Shown: positions 1 through 12,261, numbered from the stretch's first letter. The stretch is DNA of 64,000 bases from Dolomedes plantarius (GCA_907164885.2 OU015490.1:221882727-221946726), one strand, 5' to 3'. Numbers and translations are program-made. The notes: a model not told the origin generated them from the letters alone.

Positions 1-1680
1 AAGAGGATTTCAAAATATCCTGCCATATCTTTTCCATTCGTGAATTTTCTTTTCAGGAGAAATATTTTTGCAATATCGATGAAATACTACCTTATTGAAC
101 TATACCTCTGAGAGACTTTCTGATATACAGTCTAGGACGCAAAATTCTTCACATTTTCGAAAACAAATTTACTGCAGTAAAACATTTTGTGTTCTTTTCC
201 GCTTAAAATGACGTTTAAATCATTTTTCTATCTTAATTAGAACAGGAGATGTTATTTTTTTTCAACACTCTAATAGCAGCGAATCTTTGTTTGAACCTAT
301 AAATGCGTTTTTCTGCATGAGGAATTTTATCCCCATTTCTCGTCTTTAAATTGTTATAAGTCAAGAACGGTTAAAAATAAATGGTTCAAACTTGAAACAT
401 GTTTTTATTTAATTATAAGTACTTTAATTTTGATTCAGCAAATTTGAAAAAAATATTTACTTTTAAAAATATGATTTTTAAAAATATTACATAAATTTTT
501 TTGACATTTATACTCTAAATATTTTAATTTTTTTTTAAATTAATATTTTAAAAACGCTGAGTTAAAACTAAAACTTATATATTTCTGTTTAATTAAATGA
601 AAAATTTTTGAAATTCGATGAATAATATTTCGAGGTATAACAATTTTAAATTACCCCACTTCTTTCAAAATTTTTAATTTTTAAAATTTTTAAAAACTTT
701 ATGAGAAGTTTTATGATGGTATTTGTTTACAAATTATATGTTTAACCACCACAAAACAAAATTCAAAATTTTAACTCAATAAATAAAACAATGTGTCCCG
801 GACCACCTTAAATGATATAAGAATTCATTTTCACTCAATTATCACATAGAAATAGGAGTTTGTTACGCCATTCATAGAATGCACACTGCACTAACGGTTA
901 TAAACCATATTTTAATGTCGCCGTTTTTTTTTATAACTGCAGTATGGTAAAAAGTCATTAAATTCATGGTTTACTTTACAATATATCAGGCATCACATTT
1001 TAAAAATATATAAATATCTACATAAAATTCTGATTATATTGCTAGAAATTTACCCTCGAAATGTTCAGCTATTATCTATAATTGGAAACAATGCACAAAC
1101 GGACTAGAAATGATAGATGCCCGAGGCGGTTGTTACACAAAACAGATAACTCCTAAACTGTGGTTTACGCTCCCCTGAGGAGAACAGTCTGGAAAGTTCA
1201 GACATTACTTTCTATAGCTTTAGTTTTTTAAAACTTTGGTTAGAGACCCAATTAGTTTAGAAGCTAGTCGGTATTTTAAAAATATTTCCTTGCAAGATAA
1301 TATTGCAGGACTAACGTCTGGCGGCTCTTTAAAAATCGTTTTTAATTAAAGCAGTCGTCTTTGATTTTTTGTTATGAGTGAGAAAAGTTGACTTCAAGTT
1401 ATCAGAAAATGCCCCACAGCATTAATTCTTTTTCGTACTTAACTATTTCCATGTTGCTGTATATAACAACGAAACTGATAGAAAATGAAAAATGAGTAGA
1501 TAACAATTGTAGGAGACAGCTAAACTAGTTACTAAGTAGCAACGATATCCCTCATGGTACTACTGGGAAAACAATTATTTATATTTTCCCGTATAATTTC
1601 TTTTTAACTATGGATTTTGAAAATGATAACATTTTATGTTATGATCATAAATAGAAACCGAATAATTTCATTAATTATAA
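1..1680. other. AT-rich intergenic DNA, nothing recognised
   Basis: Low-complexity AT-rich sequence with homopolymer runs and frequent stops in all frames. I see no open frame of interest, no terminal repeats and no tRNA-like boxes. Confidence 0.6.
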
Positions 1681-1681
1681 T

Positions 1682-1905
1682 ATTTTATTGAACGTATTAT
1701 AATATTATTATTGTATTAGTATTGTAATACTATATTGTATTATTGCATTGAACGTATTATTGAATGTATTATTGAACGTATTATAAAGTATTGAACATAT
1801 TATTGAATGTATTATTGGACGTATTATTACGTATTGAACGTATTATTGAATATCTTATTGAACATATTATTACGCAATGAACGTATTATTTTATTGTATT
1901 TAATT
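1682..1905. repeat. Imperfect minisatellite, unit about TATTGAACGTAT
   Basis: The motif TTGAACGTATTA and one-base variants (TTGAATGTATTA, TTGAACATATTA, TTGGACGTATTA) recur roughly every 12-30 bases. Unit lengths drift, so the array is old. A short open frame across it is a by-product of the repeat. Confidence 0.7.
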
Positions 1906-2655
1906 GAATTTTTTTTCACGTTCTCAGCGTCGCAAGCTTACACTGCTTTTGCTTCCGATCTAATCCCGGTAAAGGCCTGTTACAGGGCCGTCTACTCATA
2001 GAGAGCTACGCTGACTCACCTACAAGAAGCTCTTGTTGTAATGTAACCTGCAAACTCCAGACCTAGGGTTTTGGAGACAAATATATTTGGTAATTGAACA
2101 AAAATTACTGAATATTTGAAAGAAATGCATAATTATTTCTTATTCATTGATCTCTAAAGATAAGAATTTTCTTTGCCTACAGTGAAAGCTGATATTTAAA
2201 TGCTTTGTACTTTCTAAACTATAAATTATACGAAAAATACAACAGATATCAATTTTGGAACAAATTTGTCTCAAGTACTTACATTTATCATTTTTTTCGC
2301 TTGAAGCATAACTGTTGGCAGATATGTGGATGTTCTGTAGAAACAGTGAAATACCTGCAATTTTAAATGAGTAACCCCATAAGAAATAAATTTCACTGAA
2401 ACGGTTCAAAGCAGCTTTTTGGTAATAAGAGTGTGTAACAAATATCATTTTTGTCTCCACTGACCCTAACCTTTCTCCCCCCGAATACTGATAATAGGCT
2501 AATCGGAATGCAAGGAGGAAACGGTGTCTCTGACGAGTCAGTGGGTGTGTGTAAAATGTCGAAGCAGTTGATGTTAGAAGGTAATCGTGTGTTCTTGTCT
2601 AGTGCGGTGGGATTAATTTACTCCTTAGAGGTCAAAGACAATATTTACGGTGGTG
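1906..2655. other. Unassigned DNA before the first Tigger element
   Basis: A more GC-rich patch (about 1920-2065) is followed by AT-rich sequence. Open frames of about 100 codons occur on both strands at 2140-2741, but the plus-strand one runs into the transposon end at 2658 and neither resembles a family I know. I do not call a gene. Confidence 0.4.
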
Positions 2656-2657
2656 TA

Positions 2658-3585
2658 CAGTCGAGCCCCGTTATAACGAACTTCAAGGGACTAAAGGTTT
2701 TGTTCGCTATATCCGGTGGTTCGCTATATCCGAACCGTTAAGAAAAATGTTAGAGTTCACAAAATGTATAACTCATTAGTTGCTATGTTTATTCAATAAT
2801 CATGTATTAAAAATGATTAAATCTATTAAAAATGATCATTAATGAATTAAATTGACTAAAATCGATTACATTAAACTGACTCAATGCTAATTAAATTAAC
2901 TAAAAATGAATACAAATAGAAATAAATTCATTTTACCTTTAATTGTTGCTCACTGTTTTGATAAAGAAATAATCGGTAATCTTCTGGTGACGTGATGCCG
3001 ATTTCAAAAACATTTTAGGAATTTCTTTGTCCTGTACATCAAATAACTCTAACACTCTTTCTTCCACTGTCCGTGTAGACACAAAATTATTAATTACACG
3101 CGTCGCTGCTGTAGCATCTGAGATGGTGGGGATTTCGTCATTTATGTGATCCTTTTCATCAGCATCAGATGCAGAATCTTCGATTTCAGAATGATTCATT
3201 TTAATATCCTTCCACAATATCTTCATTAGTCGCATTTTCACATGTAATAACTTCATCATCACATGTTTCAAACAATTGCATGTCACAATCTGAGAATGAT
3301 GAAATTTTGTGGTTTTCTATCCACATCGCGATAGGTAAATCTTCATCATTTTCTTCTTCAACATTTTTTGCTTCTGCAACATGTTTAAAAAGTTTAAAAA
3401 TAAAAAAAAAATCAGTAGTCAACTGACAAAAAGATTCGTTATAGCCGATTCTTAAGATTTGCGAAGTTCTCTATAAAAGAATAAATTAGCATTAAATACT
3501 ATAGGAAAACGGCGAGATCAAAATTTTTGTTCGTTATATCCGTGAGTTTGTTATATACCGGGTTCGGTATAACGGGTTTCGACTG
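2658..3585 (-). mobile_element. Tigger/pogo-type DNA transposon, internally deleted
   Basis: The left end reads CAGTCGAGCCCCGTTATAAC and the right end, reverse-complemented, CAGTCGAAACCCGTTATACC. A TA dinucleotide lies outside each end (2656-2657 and 3586-3587), as expected for the Tc1/mariner/pogo superfamily. CAG termini and a C-terminal transposase remnant point to Tigger. At 928 bp it is far shorter than the usual 2-3 kb, so the N-terminal and catalytic parts are lost and the copy cannot move itself. Confidence 0.85.
2940..3422 (-). pseudogene. Tigger transposase C-terminal remnant
   Basis: Two overlapping minus-strand frames (3422-3201 and 3286-2939) encode an acidic tail with DEDLPIAMWIENH, TNEDIV and a final KITDYFFIK. 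Pogo/Tigger transposases end in an acidic tail closed by a short basic-aromatic motif such as ITDYF or DQFF. The DNA-binding CENP-B-like domain and the DDE catalytic core are absent. The shift between the two frames lies near 3201-3286. It lies inside the 2658-3585 element on the same strand. Family assignment rests on tail motif plus terminal repeats; there is no functional product. Confidence 0.7.
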
Positions 3586-3587
3586 TA

Positions 3588-5513
3588 TTGGTAACGCGGA
3601 ACGAATATCTAAGAAATTTTTAAGTTACTTATAATTGATGCATATCAATTCAGTATTAGCTACAAATCTGGAGTACAAAAGGGAAAAATGGGCAAATTGA
3701 GTTATTAGTTCAAATATATACATCAAACATATAACACTATATAGGCTTTGGATTTCCGATTTTATTATTCCCTGATGTTTTAATATTTTATATGGATAAA
3801 GGATTTATGAAATGCCATGTTTGAGGGAGAAATCCTTACGAAATGTCTGTACATAAAAAAAATTAGTTTTCTATTCTCAATTTCCTTACCATAAAAACCC
3901 TTATTATTAATAAATATTCAATTTCTTTCAATATGAAAACAAGTAAATGAGTAGTGGTTTCGAAAACGAGTAGATTAACTCAGAACTTATTCTGTGCATT
4001 TTAATTATAATCTTTGAAATGACAATTACTTTTTCATAGAAATAATCTGCGATCACTGAGTTAACTAAAACTTAAAACAGAAAAGTAAAAAACTAAATAG
4101 TTGACAGCATACAGTAATTAAGAAGCTTTAGCAAAAAGAAAATAATTATAGTCTTTTAATTTGACCAAAAAAAACTATTTTCCATATTATATGCAGCTGA
4201 AATTGTGAATAAAATAATGAAGGCGTAGTTAGGTTTTTTAAATGCTTGTTTCTTAAAAATGTGCTTTAAAAACAATCTTTTAGATTTACGAAAAAATTTT
4301 AATTATGAATAGATAGCGCTTGAAATTACATGCAGCATGCGATTTTAATTACGAAAAATGCATTTTTAAACCAGACCGTAAATTGACAATAAAAAAGGAC
4401 AATAATAAAAAGATGTACGCTGATTAAAACACTTATCTCATGGACTTCAAAGGAAAAAGGCTGTTTTTTTTCCTTACGTTTAATTGCATTGTTCAAAAGC
4501 TATAATAACTTAAAAATTGACTAATTTTTTTAAAAAATAACTTGAATCATTTTATACAGCGAAGTGATGTTTCAGCTTAAATAAATTCTTTAATGCTTTT
4601 ATTTATTACTTAAAAGTAAATAAATTGTTCTTCATTTAGTGTCTATGGTGGGTATAATCCTAGATTAAAATCTTAGTCGTTTTTGTTTACTTGCACTTTC
4701 AAATTATGCATAAAAGATATCCTTTTTAATATTGTTAGTGCATGTTTTGTATTTCAAACAATTTAATTTATAATGAACCACATTCCATTTGTCACAATAA
4801 AATTAGATAAATGTCATATTGAATTTTATATGCTATTTAATTCCATGGATTTGTTTTGTCTCAGTCACACAGTTGATGAAGAATGAAACAGAAATGTAAC
4901 TACTATTCATAAAAACTACAGTGTCATTCTTGATATATTTTTAACTGTTATTAAGTGAGAAGTAAGTAAATCTATGTAAAATTATTACCCTTTAAATCAT
5001 GTTTAATTGAATGTTCTAAATTTTTAATTATATCTATAACTATTTATAACAAAATTTATGATGCATGCATTTTTAAATTTTCTTAATATTTTATTTTTTA
5101 TTCTTTTATTGTTTTAAATATGTGAATCAAAGTTCATACACCTGAATTAGATAAAGAACAACTAAATATATTAAATTCATTGAGATTTTTCAAAATCCTG
5201 CCCATTATGTAAATCTTTTTCAATAAATAATTCAATGAATTTCACATTGAAGTACAACATACACATTGAAGTACAACGTAAGTCTTTTTTCTTCCATCAT
5301 TCAATTTCTAACTTATAAATTTTATTGGTTGCATTAAAAAATTACTTTTAGATGTTCATATATTTTGGCTAGAATTGTTTTTACATGTTTTGAGGAAATA
5401 GCATATCTATAGAATGTAGAAAAAACGAAATGTAGTTGATTTGCTACACTTAAGTAGACGATGAAATTAGAGTTAAACTTTTTTTATTCGAACATAGTTA
5501 AATAATATGTAGG
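3588..5513. other. AT-rich intergenic DNA, nothing recognised
   Basis: No usable open frame, no terminal repeats and no tandem structure beyond homopolymer runs were seen. Confidence 0.55.
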
Positions 5514-5517
5514 TTAA

Positions 5518-6097
5518 CCCATCACCGGTCGCCCCTGGGTATAGAGTGCAACATTTATGTAATTTTAAAGGGTTTGTTTTACATGTAAGGTTTGAATGTT
5601 CTAAGCAGTTTCTATTTATAGCTACACCATTTCTAATATAGTTATGATTTTCTGACACTTCTATTCCTGTCCCTTCATTGTTAGTCGGGATTTAACCGTG
5701 ACAAACCAGCGATTATACTGGATTGCAATAAGACAAAAGCAGGAGTTGATGTAGTCGATCAAATAAGCAGCTATTACACGGTATCCCGCATATCACGAAG
5801 ATAGAAAATCTCATTGTTTTTAGGTTTTTGGACATAATAGGAATCAATTCGCAAGTTGTCCTTAGATCTAATAAACCGGACAGTTTTGAAGTAAGGCGAT
5901 TGTATCTGCATTGTTTGGCCTTTATTTATAAATATATCTCAATACTATCAACATTTTATATCTTGTCATAAAACGAAGAATCATTATTTTCCATTTGAAA
6001 AAAAAATTACAAAGGAATAAACAAGGTTGAAAGAGACTTGCACCTTGTGCCACATGCGCCTGCTGATGTTCAAAAAATTGGCATGCCTGCTGAAGAG
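5518..6097 (+). mobile_element. Short piggyBac-like element, copy A
   Basis: TTAA flanks both ends (5514-5517 and 6098-6101). The left end begins CCCATCACCGGTCGCCCC and the right end closes with TGCTGAAGAG, close to the CCCTTCAGC ends of the sister copies at 7210-7790 and 59398-63363. TTAA duplications with CCC-type ends are the hallmark of piggyBac. The 580-bp body keeps the left end, a transposase C-terminal core fragment and the right end. Because sister copies share the same layout, this is a deletion derivative that spread as a miniature family. Confidence 0.8.
5703..5804 (+). pseudogene. piggyBac transposase core fragment
   Basis: An open stretch reads KPAIILDCNKTKAGVDVVDQ and continues with SYYTVSR before stopping at TAG. 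The NKTKxGVDxxDQ block is characteristic of the DDE_Tnp_1_7 (piggyBac) domain and in that family includes the region of the third catalytic aspartate. Everything N-terminal is missing and stops follow soon after. It lies inside copy A; the same block is visible in the copy at 62961-63060 and, decayed and inverted, near 7490-7600. Not functional. Confidence 0.75.
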
Positions 6098-6101
6098 TTA
6101 A

Positions 6102-7205
6102 ATACGATTCATTGATTTCATAAACACTTTCAATACTTTTACAAAGAAATGCAAAAGAAATTTGGGGACAATTCCAAAGAAACGCCCGTAAATTGTAATA
6201 TGATTTTCAGTTCAGCAACATGGAAGATCCGTAAAAAAGACATCGTGCAGCAAAAATGACTGCAGTTCTCTGAACCAGCGAAACCGACAAAAAAAAGGAA
6301 ATGAAAAAAGAATACAAAAGCCCCTCTAAGCAGTTCCTGTCGAATCGAATATCTCCTATCAAGCTATAGAGATAATATCAATTTTATTAGACGATACTTC
6401 TAACAAAGTGCTTTCTCTCCATAAAAGGCTATTCATCATATCGTCTTTGACACAAGCTCTTATGGGATTTTTTTTCCTTTTCTTGATCTTGCTAAATGTT
6501 TGAGAGACATTTGTTCATTCGCTTGAGAAACATCTAAAAAAATCAGTAAGTACAATAGTAGGAAACTGCCTTTCCCACCAGACGATTATGTACAGCTGAG
6601 AAGGGAGGAAGGTTTATTATCTTCATCTCCCACCCTTCCACGTTTCCCTTTGACAATGGAAAATGCTTCCCTTGATATACATTATACATTGTCTCAAGTG
6701 GACAACGTATGAAAGAGAGCAGTGTATAACAAAGCTGATCAATAAACAACTCGTGCAAACTCGCTATCTAAAAATCAGAAATTTTAACGCATATTTATCA
6801 GACAAAACATTTTCCCCTTTTGGCCCTTGTAACGGTTCCAAGAGGTCGAAAAACCTCTCTCCGTTCCTCTCATGACTCTGGAGGAAGTAGATTGTAAATG
6901 ATAAAATATCGTGTAATCCAAATATAAGGAATTTTAGTGAAATTTACATGCGTAAATTCTGAGAGCACATCTTCTCACTAAAGACCCCCGTCTAGACTCA
7001 GAGAACCTTAAAAGTGTCCGATGGGCACTGGATTATTTCCCCACGTGTGTGTATCACTCACTGTCTTTACTATTTAATTGATAATGCACAGTACTGGGTT
7101 AAAATAGACATTGCAGGCTTTTTATTTTGGGTGCATTTCTTTAGTATACGAACGCACGAAAAAGGCTACCTGAAAACATGATCAAATTTTTCATATTTTG
7201 CATGT
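6102..7205. other. Unassigned DNA between two piggyBac-like copies
   Basis: Mixed AT-rich and moderately GC sequence. Two overlapping antiparallel frames of about 70 codons at 6543-6875 look like chance. No element ends were recognised. Confidence 0.4.
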
Positions 7206-7209
7206 TTAA

Positions 7210-7790
7210 CCCTTCAGCATGCTCACCAATTTCGGAACACCCGCAGGCACGCGTCGCACAAAGTGCATCGTCTCTCTCATCCTTCATTATTTCTTTTCTA
7301 ATATTTTTTTTTTCAAATTGAAAATAACAATTCTGCGTTTTATTGCAAGATATAAAATGTTGATAATATTGAGTTATATTTATAATTAAAGGCTAAAAAA
7401 TGCAGCTACGATCACCTTGTTTCAAAACTGTCTCGTTTATTGGATCGAAGGACAGCTTGCGACAGGATTCCTGTTATGTCCAAAAACTAAAAAGACAATG
7501 AGATTGCCTATCTTCGTGATATGCTACCGTGTAATAGCTGCACATATGAACGAATACATCAATTCATTCTTTTGTCGTATTGTAATCCCGTAGAATCGCT
7601 GGTTTACGACGGTTAAATCACCACTAACAATGAATGGAAAGGAATACAAGGGTCAGAAAATGAGAAATGCATTAGAAAGGGAGTAGCTATAAATAGAAAC
7701 TGCCTGGAACATTCATAACCGTACATGTAAAAACAAACCATTCAAAATTACGATATGTTGCACTTTATACACGGGCGGCCCGCTGCAGGG
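7210..7790 (-). mobile_element. Short piggyBac-like element, copy B (inverted)
   Basis: TTAA at 7206-7209 and 7791-7794 brackets 581 bp whose left end is CCCTTCAGCATGCTCACC and whose right end is CGGCCCGCTGCAGGG. Read on the minus strand it follows copy A block for block: the ACCATTTCTAAT-type segment, the AATAAG/AATACGAC transposase block near 7490-7600 and the terminal segment. The transposase block is more decayed than in copy A. Copies A and B therefore lie head to head about 1.1 kb apart. Confidence 0.8.
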
Positions 7791-8129
7791 TTAAGCAGAA
7801 CCTCGTTTATCCAGCCCTAGTTGATCCGGATCTCCGGATAATCCGGATCCGATTTGTAGAATTATTATTATTATTTTTTTTATTATTTAATGTTCACATT
7901 AGATAATAATTTTTAACTATGATAGCAAAAACATAACTTTAAGTACGCCAAATATTCGCCGTTAATTTGATTCAATATACAGTTTCTGCATAGAATGTAC
8001 TATGAATTATGGTAATAAAATGTTTTTTTGTTGAGTTTAAGAAAGCTTTTCTAGAGTGTAATTACTAGAGGAGATGACATGGACGAGGAGGGAGGGATCA
8101 CACCTCAACAGCGACAACACATGCAGATG

Positions 8130-8535
8130 CTACGCACCAGCTGACAAGCATCATGGCGTATTTAGAGAGTCAGCCCGATACCACTCCAGCTGAACTGTTA
8201 ATGATAAAGCATTTGCGTGGCCGTGCTTCATTTAACCCTTTGAGGGGCAAGAACCTTGACCCTTTGCAAGGTGCAGATTTTTTTCTCGATTTTTTTTAAC
8301 CTAAAAATCTTGAAAATTTTCCCATTAAAGGTTGTAATATGATTTTACTCCTTTAAACTGATAACAGGTGGCAGTACAAGCCATTTTCTACTCATTTAAC
8401 TGGAATGCATTGAATGCATGTGAAAGAAGGACTAGATTTAAGCGTTTGCACTGTGCAAACACCGCCCCACAAAGTGTTAAAAGCCACACGTGCTTAAAAC
8501 AGAAGAAAGTGGACCAATTCTTTGTTAAGAAATGA
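8130..8535 (+). pseudogene. Tigger transposase C-terminus, split by insertion
   Basis: Before the insertion the frame reads MAYLESQPDTTPAELL and KHLRGRA; after it, KQKKVDQFFVKK followed by TGA at 8533-8535. The final DQFFVKK is a typical Tigger/CENP-B-like transposase end. The two halves are in the same frame if the nested element and one copy of its TTAA target are ignored, so the insertion itself did not shift the frame. The DNA-binding and catalytic parts are gone. Non-functional. Confidence 0.75.
8236..8476. mobile_element. 241-bp TTAA-flanked miniature element in the Tigger gene
   Basis: TTAA at 8232-8235 and 8477-8480 brackets ends reading CCCTTTGAGGGGC and, reverse-complemented, CACTTTGTGGGGC. 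Ends and target fit piggyBac, although the sequence is not that of copies A-C. It has no coding capacity and sits within the transposase tail described at 8130-8535. Confidence 0.8.
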
Positions 8536-9124
8536 TTTGAAATGTTATATTTTTAATGTCTTGTAAACAATACTATGTAATTTTGTTACAAAACACAGTT
8601 TTTTATCGTAATAATCGGTAAGCCTGATTACTTAAGGATTTTGTTTTAACTTATTGCCCATATTACCCGAATTATACGGATTTTTGTTTGTCCGGTTTGT
8701 CTATGGTCCCAATTAATCCGGATAAACGAGTTTTTATAGTATTCCTATTCAAAGATGGAGTGAAAATTAAGGGAAGAAAAGCACTTCTGCATTGCGTTGA
8801 ATATGGCCTCTTTTTTTAATCAGATAGTGTGAAATATAGTGAAAATTTAACAGCCGCTTTGGAAAATATCTTACAAACACTCTAACAGACTGCAGGAAAA
8901 AAGTCAGTAAGATAATGAATAATATCTTCCTCTACCTTAAAGGCAAACTCCTTAAATATATATTGCGGTAGTCTTAAACCGTAATTCGAAATTCTCCCAA
9001 ATAATTAAATTTCGATTTCACAATTAAAATTTATGTTTCTCATTTTCAGTAACACAGAAAATAAGTCAAATAATTATAGGCCATAAACATAAAAGACAAG
9101 CTTTGTTAAGCTTATAATAAAATA

Positions 9125-9851
9125 CAGGGTGATCCAAAAGTAACAGATAAAGTAAAAATTTAATAAATCAAAAAGTGAAGACAGTAGCACGATGCGATTT
9201 TCCCAGAAATACACAGAGAGAATAAAATTTTTTTAATAAGGAAAATTTTATTGCCAGATTAGTTACATTTGCAACTGAAAGGTGGTGCTGTAGTGGTCCT
9301 GGAGCTGTTTAAACTGTAGCTATTTAAACAAACTCACCCCAGTTCCAGTATTCGAACTTCTTCTGTTACAGACGAGCTTTATAAATTGCTTCAAAGAGAT
9401 AGCCTCCTTCTCTCCTTACAGGAGAGGCAAGAGCTCCATAGTGTAACACCCATACAGGATGGAGAGCCTGCGCACATCACAGATCCTGTTCGGCTCTTGC
9501 TCAAAATCGATATTTAATGATAATCATGTCCTCCGTCCCACACGAATGGTAACCAGGGTCTTCAGATCTTACACCTTATGACCTTTGGTTATGGGCCTAC
9601 CTGATGCCACATGTGTGCAGAGGTCGGCTGACGTCATTGACCATGTTGAAAGAGTCTATTCACCATCATGTGACTTGCATTTCAGCTGAAACCCTCTTCA
9701 ATGGCGTGCGAAGTATCATGCCAGGTCTTCTCATGAATAATGGCCGTCACATTGAGCATTTGTAAGCCTAACTGCGTTGTAAACTGTGCTGCGTCTCTAT
9801 ACACACTGCTAACACAACTGAAATGCCACCTTTCGATGACAAACAAACTAT

Positions 9852-9857
<6 letters not shown>
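9125..9857 (+). mobile_element. Decayed mariner-type element
   Basis: A TA (9123-9124) followed by CAGGGTGATCCAAAAGTAAC is a mariner-type left end. Transposase remnants follow on the plus strand to about 9763. I cannot find the matching right end; the sequence runs into a TA microsatellite at 9858. It is probably truncated there. Confidence 0.65.
9420..9763 (+). pseudogene. Mariner-type transposase C-terminal relic
   Basis: Traces of IQDGEPAHIT near 9450 correspond to the second catalytic aspartate block (QDGAPPH-like) of mariner relatives that carry an N-terminal DUF4817 domain. From about 9570 a frame reads DLTPYDLWLWAYL and continues to a terminal HIEHL followed by a stop at 9763; this matches the SPDLTPxDFWLWG block with the third aspartate. 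Several frameshifts and stops separate the blocks and the N-terminal part is unrecognisable. Non-functional. Confidence 0.7.

Positions 9858-9913
<56 letters not shown>
9858..9913. repeat. (TA)n microsatellite
   Basis: About 50 bp of alternating TA directly abut the left end of the Tc1 element at 9914, whose TA target is indistinguishable from the repeat. Confidence 0.95.
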
Positions 9914-9916
<3 letters not shown>

Positions 9917-11120
9917 TGAAGTGCCACTGAATTAGGGATACCTACCTAGTAACGAGTTGGGCTTTCTCTGGCCTTGATAACGTCTGCTACACGACGAGGC
10001 ATAGATTCAACAATTTTCTGGAAACGTTCCACGTGAATGGCTTGCCAAATATTGGCTAAAGCTGTCCATAATTCAGTAAGGTTCTTTGGTGCTGTGTGAT
10101 AGCCTTTCACGCCTTGTTACAAAACATCACAAAGATGCTCAATAGGATCTATGTCTGATGGCCAATTCATGACAGAGAAGTCAGTGGAATGCTCATCCAA
10201 CCAGGCAGTCGCCAACCGGGACTTGTGAGAGGTACAGTTGTCTTGCTGGAAAACTCCATTACCGTGCGGATAACAGAACAGCATAAACGGATGGAGGTGA
10301 TCACCCAGCAACTCTACGTGCCGAATTGCATTGAGGGAGGTTCGTACACGCACCAAAGATGCCAAACTGTGCCACGAAAAAACACCCCAGACTATGAATG
10401 AGCCACCATGCCCTTGTACAGCTCCAGCCAGGCATGCAGGATCCATGGCTTCATGAGCCTGACGCCATATTCTCAGCCTCCCGTCGGCGTTAAGTAGTCG
10501 GAATCGAGACTCATCACTCCATGCTACTCGTTTCCAGTCCTCTACACTCCAGTCTCTGTGCTCTCTTGCCCAGGCAAGACGTGCAGCCCGATGGCGAGTA
10601 TAGAGCAATGGTACTCTCGTAGGTCGACGGCTCCCGAAACCCATACGGTGAAGCTAGCGTTGCACACTCCGTTTACTGACTGTACGACTGGCACCGTCAT
10701 TAAACAAAATGGTAATTTGAGCTAATGTTTGGCTTCGCTGGCTACATACAATACGCCTGAGTCGTCTCTCACCACGCACTGTCAAGGCTAATTGTCCTTT
10801 GCAGTTTGTCCGATCTCTAGTTTTTTTTCCACCATCCATGATTTCTTGGTATACTCTTGACACTGTCGACCTTGAAAATCCTAGCTGTCTGACGATTTCG
10901 GAAATTGAATGGCCCACGCGTCGCGCACCTACGATTTGTCCGCGATCGAAGGCGACTAAATCAGGCAGTTTACCCATACTGGCAATCCAACAACGAATTC
11001 AGAACAACCACAGTACGCGCTATATATGCAGTTACCACAGCGCCCTCACTTGCGCATACATGATGCGTAGCGCTACACTATTTGCATAGGCTTTGCTATC
11101 CCTAATTCAGTGGCACTTCA

Positions 11121-11123
<3 letters not shown>
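9914..11123 (-). mobile_element. Tc1-type transposon, full length but with broken gene
   Basis: The ends are CACTGAAGTGCCACTGAATT on the left and its reverse complement on the right, identical for at least 25 bases, with TA outside each end (9912-9913, 11124-11125). The 1,210-bp length is normal for Tc1 elements with short inverted repeats. The transposase occupies the minus strand. Near-identical ends suggest a fairly young insertion despite the coding stops. Confidence 0.9.
9946..10977 (-). pseudogene. Tc1-type transposase, two in-frame stops
   Basis: The start is ATG at 10975-10977 (MGKLPDLVAFDRG), with a paired helix-turn-helix region over about residues 5-100, including SISEIVRQLGFSRSTVSRV. 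The DDE domain shows WSDESRF (first Asp), FQQDNCTSHKSR (second Asp) and DPIEHL (Glu). The frame stays the same throughout but is interrupted by TAG at 10654-10656 and a TAA near 10116; the tail ends with ESPTRY and TAG at 9946-9948. The block before the Glu seems about three residues shorter than the usual WPPRSPDLNPIEH, so the 34-residue spacing of DD34E is reduced. About 340 codons, the family norm. Not functional as it stands. Confidence 0.85.

Positions 11124-11160
<37 letters not shown>
11124..11160. repeat. (GT)n microsatellite
   Basis: A TA/GT run abuts the right end of the Tc1 element. Left and right flanks (TA then GT) suggest the element landed at a TA/GT junction in one compound microsatellite. 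Confidence 0.9.
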
Positions 11161-12261
11161 TATGTGCATGTATGTATGTACATAGGATAGAAAAAGAATA
11201 GATTTATTCAGAATTATTTTATGCGTATCTAAGACTCACTTATCCTGAAAAACTAAAACAGATAAAAGGTAGCTGTAATATGAATTTATGTACTGAGCTT
11301 TACACAATTAATCTTTCATAAAGATATTTAATAATTAGTTTCGTTTTATAATTTTACATTTCTAAACTATACTTAAGATTTTAACTAATAGCTCATATCA
11401 AATACATAGAAGTAATATATATTACAAAAAATAAATCTTTAAAAGGTTATTGTAATAAGGATCTTATAAAAATCTAATAAAATATATCCAAAATTAATGT
11501 AAAAAATTAATTACTTACGTTTATATTCAGACAAAAAAAAAATTGAGTATATTAATAAGGATGTCGTTGAGTTTGTCAAATATTTGTTCTTGAGAATTAA
11601 TGGGCTTTTAAAATAAATCAGCTTGTTTCGAGAGAAAAAAGAAGCAGTATTAATTATGAACACACAGTGCATGAAATTATTAAAAGAGATTACAATTATT
11701 GAAATATGTAGCAGCAATCAAGGAGGCGTAAATAAAAAGTAAGAAGTACAAGAATTACACTGCACTTATTCCCTCTTTTCTAATTTCAATAGTAATATTT
11801 TCCCCAATTTGCGAAAATTATTTTGCAGTCTAGGTTTTAAAATTAAAATTAAACAAGTAATGACGCATCTTACTGCCTCTTAGATCTTTTGATTAAAATT
11901 GAACGCTTAGGGTTTTATTTATAAAATGTTTAAGATTGTAAACAATGGGAAAAACTTGTTTCCCATTAATGTACTAAGATGCGTACTAAGATGTAAACAA
12001 TGGGAAAAGACATTTTACGACTGTTACGTAACTCAGCCCAATAATGGAGAGTGATTTTCTTCAAGAAATTTGTACGTATTTAAAGTTAAATTGCATCTTA
12101 TTGTAATTAACAACAAAAATGTGTTTTCTCATCTGAAAAATTAGAAATCAGAGAGCAAGACAACGTAAATAGAGAAAAATGGGATTATCACTTACAAAGG
12201 AACACAAATATTACGAAATGTGAGAATATTATAGTGACATATGGCAACAATTTCCATTTAT

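Larger units (their letters stand above)
7796..8739 (+). mobile_element. Second Tigger/pogo element, interrupted
   Basis: The left end CAGAACCTCGTTTATCC and the reverse-complemented right end CTATAAAAACTCGTTTATCC share the TCGTTTATCCGG core common in Tigger ends. A TA lies outside the right end (8740-8741); no TA is visible on the left, where copy B abuts. The body is reduced to less than 1 kb and carries the transposase C-terminus plus a nested 241-bp element. Left boundary uncertain by several bases. Confidence 0.75.

Noticed and set aside
9682..9927. Minus-strand frame with a long IYIYIY run
   Set aside because: It runs from mariner remnant into the TA microsatellite; no ancestral coding on that strand.
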